Assembly (NCBI RefSeq): GCF_024282095.1
Contig: NZ_JAMWZS010000005.1
Coordinates: 1 to 64,000 of the forward strand
Direction of reading: 5' to 3'
Origin: Nitrosomonas sp.
GTDB lineage: Bacteria; Pseudomonadota; Gammaproteobacteria; Burkholderiales; Nitrosomonadaceae
DNA length: 64,000 bases
The stretch's first letter is position 1. Each line of letters starts with the position of its first letter. Of the stretch, positions 59,167-64,000 are shown one piece after another. Both the position numbers and the translations under genes were made by a program. The notes under the pieces are model-generated. The model did no database searches and was not told where the DNA came from. It was given only the letters and a program-made list of their open reading frames with translations.

Positions 59167-60600
59167 TCATATCAGCAGCGAATGATTTTTGCGCTGCTGA
59201 TGGGTACGCAGATATTTATCAAAAATTCCGCAAATACTACTAATCAGCAGCTGCCCTCTCGGTGTAACAACAATCTCTTCATCATCCAACGTTATCAATT
59301 CAGCTTGTGCATACAACAGAAGTTCTTTTAATTCCGTTGCGAAGTAGTATTTAAATTCAATTGGAAAGAAAGTTTCTACCGATTCGAATGAGAGTACTGA
59401 GTGACAAATAAGCGCTTGCATAACGGAACGGCGCATCAAATCGTCAGCACTTAATTCAATCCCACGCATTATTGGAAGCATGCCGTGTTCTAGCTTGTCG
59501 TAGTAGTGCAGAAGATCACAATGATTCTGGCTTAAGGTCGGCCCGACACTTCCGATTCCTGAGACACCTAATGCGATATGATCGCAATCAGGATAAATCG
59601 AATAACCTTGTAAACCGTAATGCAACCTGCCTTGTCGTTGTGCAATGACTAACTGATCGTCCTGTTTAGCAAAAAGATTCATGCCAATATGCGTATAACC
59701 CGCATCAGTCAAACGAGTAATTGCAAGCAACAACATCTCAAGCCTGGTTTCTTCATTTGGCAAATCTTCTAAGTTAATGCTTCGCTGTGGCTTGAATTTC
59801 TCCGGTAGATGCCAATAATTCAATAAATTAATTTGAACCGGATTTGCAGCAATAATGCTTTCCAAAGTATAGGCAAATTTTTCTAGGCTCTGTTTGGGTA
59901 ATCCGTAAATCAATTCAATTCTGATTGTTTTAAAGCCTGCTTGTTGCGCATCGCGAATAGCACACAATGTAGCATCTTCTGTTTGAATACGATGTATGGA
60001 CTGCTGTACCAGTTGATCAAAATCCTGTACCCCGATAATTGCGCAGTTAAAACCGATTGCTTTCAATGCGGGCATAGAAAGTTGAGCAATTTGCCGCGAA
60101 TCAATCTCTATGCAAAACTCCCCCGCTTTTATTAAATTAAAATTTTTCTGGATGTCATTGATGATGCCACTTAATTGCGCATTACTCAGAAAAGTAGGTG
60201 TACCGCCTCCAAAATACAATCGCTCAACTATGGGAGCATTTTTAAGTAACTGGCCTTGGAGTCTTATTTCACGTGACAAATAATTAAGATATTTTTTTAT
60301 ACTGCCATGATTATCAGAAACAATCTGATTAGAATGGCAATAAAAGCATGCAGAATGACAAAAAGGAATGTGCACATACAATGACAACGATCTACGAAAA
60401 GATCCAGTCTTACGACGACTAAACCAAGCTGAATATCGATGCGCATCAAATGTTTCAACAAAATAATCTATTTCCGGATACACGCGATAGTCTGCATAAT
60501 GACATCCGAAATGGCGCATAAAGTCCAAATTAATTTCCAGCAAAGCAGCAGCCGATGGCGAATGCACTAAGATATTTTCCTTTGTAACGATTGAAGTCAA
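59167..60600 (-). CDS. hemN: HemN-like oxygen-independent coproporphyrinogen III oxidase
   Basis: A 477-residue radical SAM protein. It has the HemN architecture: YVHIPFCHSACFYCHSNQ with cluster cysteines Cys81, Cys85 and Cys88, then RLYFGGGTPTFLSNAQ, GVQDFDQLVQQSIHR and the C-terminal HemN domain. In well-studied HemN the next residue pair gives a fourth cysteine (CxC); here Ser90 takes that place. It may be a true HemN, making protoporphyrinogen without oxygen, or a close paralogue, so the symbol is tentative. It is divergent from fnr with an FNR-type box in between. Confidence 0.75.
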   Translation of the reverse strand: MTSIVTKENILVHSPSAAALLEINLDFMRHFGCHYADYRVYPEIDYFVETFDAHRYSAWFSRRKTGSFRRSLSLYVHIPFCHSACFYCHSNQIVSDNHGSIKKYLNYLSREIRLQGQLLKNAPIVERLYFGGGTPTFLSNAQLSGIINDIQKNFNLIKAGEFCIEIDSRQIAQLSMPALKAIGFNCAIIGVQDFDQLVQQSIHRIQTEDATLCAIRDAQQAGFKTIRIELIYGLPKQSLEKFAYTLESIIAANPVQINLLNYWHLPEKFKPQRSINLEDLPNEETRLEMLLLAITRLTDAGYTHIGMNLFAKQDDQLVIAQRQGRLHYGLQGYSIYPDCDHIALGVSGIGSVGPTLSQNHCDLLHYYDKLEHGMLPIMRGIELSADDLMRRSVMQALICHSVLSFESVETFFPIEFKYYFATELKELLLYAQAELITLDDEEIVVTPRGQLLISSICGIFDKYLRTHQQRKNHSLLI

Positions 60601-60739
60601 AAGAAATTAAAATTGATGTGTAATAAGTAAATCTACTGACGCCTATCCGCATGATCTTAAATACTGTTCAAATCAAAAAAGAAACTCCACTTTCTTGGAT
60701 AATATCGGTAAGATTATGCATAAATCACAAATATCAGCT

Positions 60740-60753
60740 TTGATTCAAATCAA
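60740..60753. promoter_or_regulatory. FNR-type binding site
   Basis: TTGAT-TCAA-ATCAA matches the FNR/CRP-family consensus TTGATNNNNATCAA at every defined base. It lies 140 bp from the hemN-like start and about 30 bp from the probable fnr start, so it could control both, activating hemN and repressing fnr itself (inference). Confidence 0.85.
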
Positions 60754-60782
60754 CCGGAGTATGAATACGCAGTTCCTTACAT

Positions 60783-61547
60783 TTGGAAAATACTTTGCCT
60801 CTAGAAATCTCGACATGTAATCATCTTGACATCTCACACGTCAGATCAAGCTGTGCGACCTGTAGTTTGCGCGAACTATGCTTGCCAGTCGGCCTAAATG
60901 AGCAAGAGATACAAGCGCTCGGCGATGTAGTAAGCCATAAGCGTAAAATTCAACGAGGCGGATCGCTCTATCGCACAGGTTCAAAGTTTCAATCACTATT
61001 TGCCATTCGTAGAGGATTTTTAAAGACCTGCATACTCGAACAAGACGGGCGGCAACAAGTTACTGGTTTTCATATGACAGGCGAATTGCTGGGATTGGAT
61101 GCTATCAGCACAGAAATACATACGTGTGATGCGATCGCCCTTGAAGATAGTGAAGTATGCGAGATTCCTTTTGAGAAATTAGAGGAAATCAGCCGCGTTA
61201 TCCCGTCACTGATGCGTCATTTTCATAAAATCATGAGCCGTGAGATAGTGCGGGATCACGGGGTTATGCTGCTGCTAGGCAGTATGAAGGCGGAAGAGCG
61301 CCTGGCGACCTTTCTGCTCAACTTATCGCGCCGGTTTCTAATGCGTGGCTATTCCGAATGCAATTTTAATCTACGCATGACGCGCGAAGAGATTGGCAGC
61401 TACCTCGGCCTTAAACTAGAAACCGTTAGTCGCGCTTTTTCTAAACTCCAGGATGAAAATATCATTACAGTCGATAACAAGCACATACAAATAAACGATA
61501 TTGCTCGCTTAAGAATGAAAATGGGAAACACAACCTGTGATACCTAG
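60783..61547 (+). CDS. fnr: FNR-type oxygen-sensing regulator
   Basis: A 254-residue Crp/Fnr-family regulator. The iron-sulfur cluster cysteines of FNR are present: Cys24, Cys27 and Cys33 (SSCATCSLRELCLP), plus Cys126 (EVCEIPFE). The C-terminal helix-turn-helix (MTREEIGSYLGLKLETVSRA) has the E-SR DNA-reading residues that recognise TTGAT boxes. The start is probably TTG at 60783: an in-frame TGA at 60762 bars anything further upstream, but no good ribosome-binding site precedes the TTG. A box matching its own consensus lies upstream, so autoregulation is likely. Confidence 0.9.
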   Translation: MENTLPLEISTCNHLDISHVRSSCATCSLRELCLPVGLNEQEIQALGDVVSHKRKIQRGGSLYRTGSKFQSLFAIRRGFLKTCILEQDGRQQVTGFHMTGELLGLDAISTEIHTCDAIALEDSEVCEIPFEKLEEISRVIPSLMRHFHKIMSREIVRDHGVMLLLGSMKAEERLATFLLNLSRRFLMRGYSECNFNLRMTREEIGSYLGLKLETVSRAFSKLQDENIITVDNKHIQINDIARLRMKMGNTTCDT

Positions 61548-61664
61548 CAAACCTTGACGATCTTTGCCACGAATCAACAGAACATCTTATCAGATCAGTC
61601 CCCTGGAAAAGTTTCCATCACAACATAAAAATCGTCAACACGCTTATTCTATTTCATGTCAACT

Positions 61665-61691
61665 TGAGTAAGTATTGGAAAATGCTATAAT
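61665..61691 (+). promoter_or_regulatory. Promoter of rpsB
   Basis: TATAAT at 61686-61691 with a weaker TTGAGT or ACTTGA 15-17 bases upstream. Transcription from here leaves a leader of about 150 bases before rpsB, long enough for the autogenous S2 control known in other bacteria; no specific structure is claimed. Confidence 0.6.
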
Positions 61692-61841
61692 ATACAAATA
61701 ATTTGACTCTAAATTATTGGTAACTGGCTGTAATGCCTGCATTATATGCAAGTCAAATTAAATTCGCACATTCGCCTACAAAATACACTCTGCATATGGA
61801 GTGATTGCGGTGAATGGAGGCTCAATCCTAAAGGAGAACTT

Positions 61842-62564
61842 ATGTCTGTAACCATGCGACAAATGCTGGAAGCAGGTGTTCATTTTGGACACCAAACACG
61901 CTTCTGGAATCCCAAAATGGCCCCGTATATATTTGGCCATCGTAATAAAATTCACATCATCAACCTTGAAAACACTTTGGTGATGTACGAAGAAGCCATG
62001 AAATACGTACGCCAATTATCAGCGAACAAAGGTGTTATCCTGTTTGTTGGCACCAAGCGGCAGGCGCGTGACATTGTGCGCGAAGAAGCGATGCGCTGCA
62101 ATTCCCCTTATGTAGACCAACGCTGGTTAGGCGGAATGCTGACTAATTTCAAAACTATAAAGCAATCTGTCAAACGCTTACAAGATATGGAAAATATGGC
62201 TCAAGATGGCACACTGGATAAGTTAGTAAAAAAAGAAGCGCTTGATCTCCAAAGAGAATTAGAAAAACTCAACAACAGCTTAGGTGGCATCAAAGACATG
62301 AAAGGCCTTCCCGATGCTTTATTTGTCATTGATGTTGGATATCAAAAAGGTGCTATTACAGAAGCCAGAAAGCTTGGCATTCCAGTCATTGGCGTAGTGG
62401 ACACCAATCATAATCCGGATGGTTTACAGTACATCATTCCAGGAAACGATGATTCAAGTCGGGCAATACGCTTATATGCCCGTGGTGTAGCTGATGCTAT
62501 TCTGGAAGGACGTAATCAAGCCATTCAAGAAATTGTTGAAATGAGTACTGCAGAAGCTGAATAA
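61842..62564 (+). CDS. rpsB: 30S ribosomal protein S2
   Basis: A 240-residue small-subunit protein. Family features: [40 protein letters not shown], and [20 protein letters not shown]. The ATG at 61842 has AAGGAG upstream; the longer reading frame starting at 61746 would add non-family residues. It begins the conserved rpsB-tsf-pyrH group. Confidence 0.97.
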   Translation: MSVTMRQMLEAGVHFGHQTRFWNPKMAPYIFGHRNKIHIINLENTLVMYEEAMKYVRQLSANKGVILFVGTKRQARDIVREEAMRCNSPYVDQRWLGGMLTNFKTIKQSVKRLQDMENMAQDGTLDKLVKKEALDLQRELEKLNNSLGGIKDMKGLPDALFVIDVGYQKGAITEARKLGIPVIGVVDTNHNPDGLQYIIPGNDDSSRAIRLYARGVADAILEGRNQAIQEIVEMSTAEAE

Positions 62565-62618
62565 GCAAAAAACTGCTTTTCTTTAGTATTCATCAGACAT
62601 ATGGACTATATATGTGCA

Positions 62619-62666
62619 ACTTACCAGATTTGTATAGAATGTAAGCGTACTCTCTATCTGGTAAGT
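62619..62666 (+). terminator. Hairpin between rpsB and tsf
   Basis: ACTTACCAGAT (62619-62629) pairs perfectly with ATCTGGTAAGT (62656-62666), an 11-bp stem with a 26-base loop. There is no T run after it. It lies between rpsB and tsf and may be a partial terminator that lowers tsf relative to rpsB, or an mRNA-stability element. Confidence 0.55.
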
Positions 62667-62714
62667 ATCTGTACCCCATTCGTAAACTAATTTTGTATCT
62701 GGAGTAAAGTAAAA

Positions 62715-63596
62715 ATGGCGGAAATTACCGCAAGCATGGTAAAAGAACTGCGTGAGATGACAGGGCTCGGCATGATGGAATGCAAGAAAGCCTTGGCAGA
62801 GACTGCTGGTGATATGAAGGCAGCTGAGGATTTGTTGAGAATTAAAAGTGGTGCCAAAGCAAGTAAGGCAGCTGGCCGAATTGCAGCGGAAGGTGTCGTT
62901 GGCGTATATATCTCAGCAGATAGTCGTTGCGGTGCACTCGTTGAAGTCAATTGCGAGACGGATTTTGTTGCCAAGAACGACGATCTCATTCATTTTTCCA
63001 AAAACCTGGCTGAACTCATAGCAACCAAAAGCTTGACTGACATCGCAGCATTAAGTGATGCATCGCTACCTTCCGGCGAAACTGTGGAATCAACCCGCAA
63101 GGCACTAATCATGAAATTGGGGGAGAACATCAGTATCCGCCGTTGTGCACGCCATACGACACAAGGCCAGCTGGCATCCTATCTTCATGGAACCAAAATC
63201 GGTGTCATGGTGGATTACACGGGTGGAGACGAAGTACTGGGCAAGGATTTGGCAATGCATATTGCGGCCAGTAAACCTATGTGCGTATCCAAGGAGCAAG
63301 TGTCGGCAGATGTGCTGGAACATGAACGTCAGATTTTTACTGCACAAGCCGCCGATAGTGGTAAGCCGGCGAATATTATCGAAAAAATGGTCGATGGTCG
63401 CATTGCAAAATATCTTGCAGAAATCACACTATTAGGCCAACCCTTTGTTAAAGACCCAGAGCAAACCGTGGAAAAATTACTGGCCAAAAAATCCGCCAAA
63501 GTAAATGGTTTTACTATGTTCGTTGTCGGTGAAGGTATAGAAAAGAAATCTGAGAATTTTGCTGAGGAAGTAAAAGCACAGATGGGACAAGTATAA
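62715..63596 (+). CDS. tsf: Elongation factor Ts
   Basis: A 293-residue guanine-nucleotide exchange factor for EF-Tu. It shows the UBA-like N-terminal domain ([29 protein letters not shown]), the core ([16 protein letters not shown]) and the coiled-coil/C-terminal part. Full family length. It lies downstream of rpsB in the classic order. A GGAG-type site precedes the ATG. Confidence 0.97.
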   Translation: MAEITASMVKELREMTGLGMMECKKALAETAGDMKAAEDLLRIKSGAKASKAAGRIAAEGVVGVYISADSRCGALVEVNCETDFVAKNDDLIHFSKNLAELIATKSLTDIAALSDASLPSGETVESTRKALIMKLGENISIRRCARHTTQGQLASYLHGTKIGVMVDYTGGDEVLGKDLAMHIAASKPMCVSKEQVSADVLEHERQIFTAQAADSGKPANIIEKMVDGRIAKYLAEITLLGQPFVKDPEQTVEKLLAKKSAKVNGFTMFVVGEGIEKKSENFAEEVKAQMGQV

Positions 63597-63633
63597 TCAT
63601 TCAAGTTACGGTACTCTCAAAAAGCCATCCGCT

Positions 63634-64000
63634 ATGACCACAACTGCCTATAAACGTATTTTACTCAAACTATCCGGTGAAGCCCTGATGGGCGAAGACA
63701 AATATGGCATTAATCACGCGGTAATGGGAAGAATCGTTGCTGAGATTGAAGAAATCAGTAAGCTAGGGGTTGAAATCGCAATCGTTGTAGGTGGTGGTAA
63801 TATTTTTCGTGGCATGCAATCGGCTAATAGTGGACTTGAGCGTGTTACTGCAGATTATATGGGGATGCTGGCTACCGTCATGAATGCTTTGGCATTGCAA
63901 GATGCCATGAAATTGGCTGGACTGGTGCCGCGTATACAATCCGCTTTGCGCATCGAGCAAGTGGTAGAGCCTTATATCCGTGGAAGAGCGATACGTTATC
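63634..64000 (+). CDS. pyrH: Uridylate kinase, 5' part
   Basis: Makes UDP from UMP. The window holds the first 122 residues: [58 protein letters not shown]. The reading frame stays open to the last base, so the gene is cut by the window edge and no 3' end is given. Standard position after rpsB-tsf. Confidence 0.96.
   Translation, partial: MTTTAYKRILLKLSGEALMGEDKYGINHAVMGRIVAEIEEISKLGVEIAIVVGGGNIFRGMQSANSGLERVTADYMGMLATVMNALALQDAMKLAGLVPRIQSALRIEQVVEPYIRGRAIRY

Noticed and set aside
60761-60820. Short leader ORF starting at ATG 60761, ending just after the fnr TTG start
   Set aside because: The GGAG is only one base before the ATG, and no role or conservation can be shown.

Overview
The window is chromosomal DNA from a betaproteobacterium, most likely a Nitrosomonas-like ammonia oxidiser. 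Four things point that way. There is an Rh50-type ammonium channel gene. There is a CO2-fixation locus with red-like form IC RuBisCO (cbbL, cbbS, cbbX) and a divergent cbbR. A CopD/cytochrome c copper protein is present. The housekeeping genes look betaproteobacterial in order and sequence. The species assignment is inference from protein recognition, not a database match.

Layout. (1) 0.2-9 kb: a membrane protein, then the conserved translation cluster thrS-infC-rpmI-rplT-pheS-pheT-ihfA-merR and tRNA-Pro(GGG). infC appears to start at an AUA codon. (2) 9-11.5 kb: surE-pcm-nlpD. (3) 11.6-15.5 kb: insertion-sequence debris (IS66 remnant, internally deleted IS256 element, IS5-like remnant) around an intact locus: a cyclic-di-GMP-I riboswitch upstream of a secreted TIM-barrel-like protein. 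(4) 15.6-24 kb: a secreted protein and a CopD-cytochrome c-redoxin-like fusion; the Rh50 channel; and an operon of rubrerythrin, an FeS/DUF3501 fusion and a CNP1-like lipoprotein. Two copies of a roughly 140-bp MITE-like repeat lie just upstream of the Rh50 and rubrerythrin genes. (5) 24.5-41.4 kb: a GT25 glycosyltransferase, a GGDEF/EAL protein, a FadL-type porin and a second FtsH. A divergent envelope and lipid cluster follows (lipid kinase, glycosyltransferase, patatin, LpxH-like phosphatase; M14 peptidase, hydrolase), then two small toxin-antitoxin-like modules (one with an internally deleted HicA) and an OlsF-like two-domain acyltransferase. (6) 42-47.4 kb: an accessory island with a D12-class adenine methylase, a DUF3616 protein and nested, broken IS elements. 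(7) 47.4-53.2 kb: the cbb locus, cbbL-cbbS-cbbX-unknown-aldolase/Dabb, with divergent cbbR. (8) 53.3-57.2 kb: a truncated IS3 copy and rapA. (9) 57.2-61.5 kb: an outer-membrane DUF2490 protein, a third MITE copy, a small cytochrome c lipoprotein, a HemN-like protein and a divergent fnr with a perfect FNR-type box between them. (10) 61.6 kb to the end: rpsB-tsf-pyrH, with pyrH cut by the window edge.

How the parts fit: the cbb genes, the Rh50 channel and the copper/cytochrome genes suit chemolithoautotrophy on ammonia, and the fnr/HemN pair suits life at low oxygen. Two c-di-GMP elements, a receptor riboswitch at 13.5 kb and a GGDEF-EAL enzyme at 26-28.6 kb, point to control of an extracellular protein, perhaps a matrix glycosidase. 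I found no complete new defence or mobile system. The most novel-looking pieces are the riboswitch-controlled secreted protein, the three-domain copper fusion, the aldolase-Dabb fusion in the cbb operon and the MITE family.
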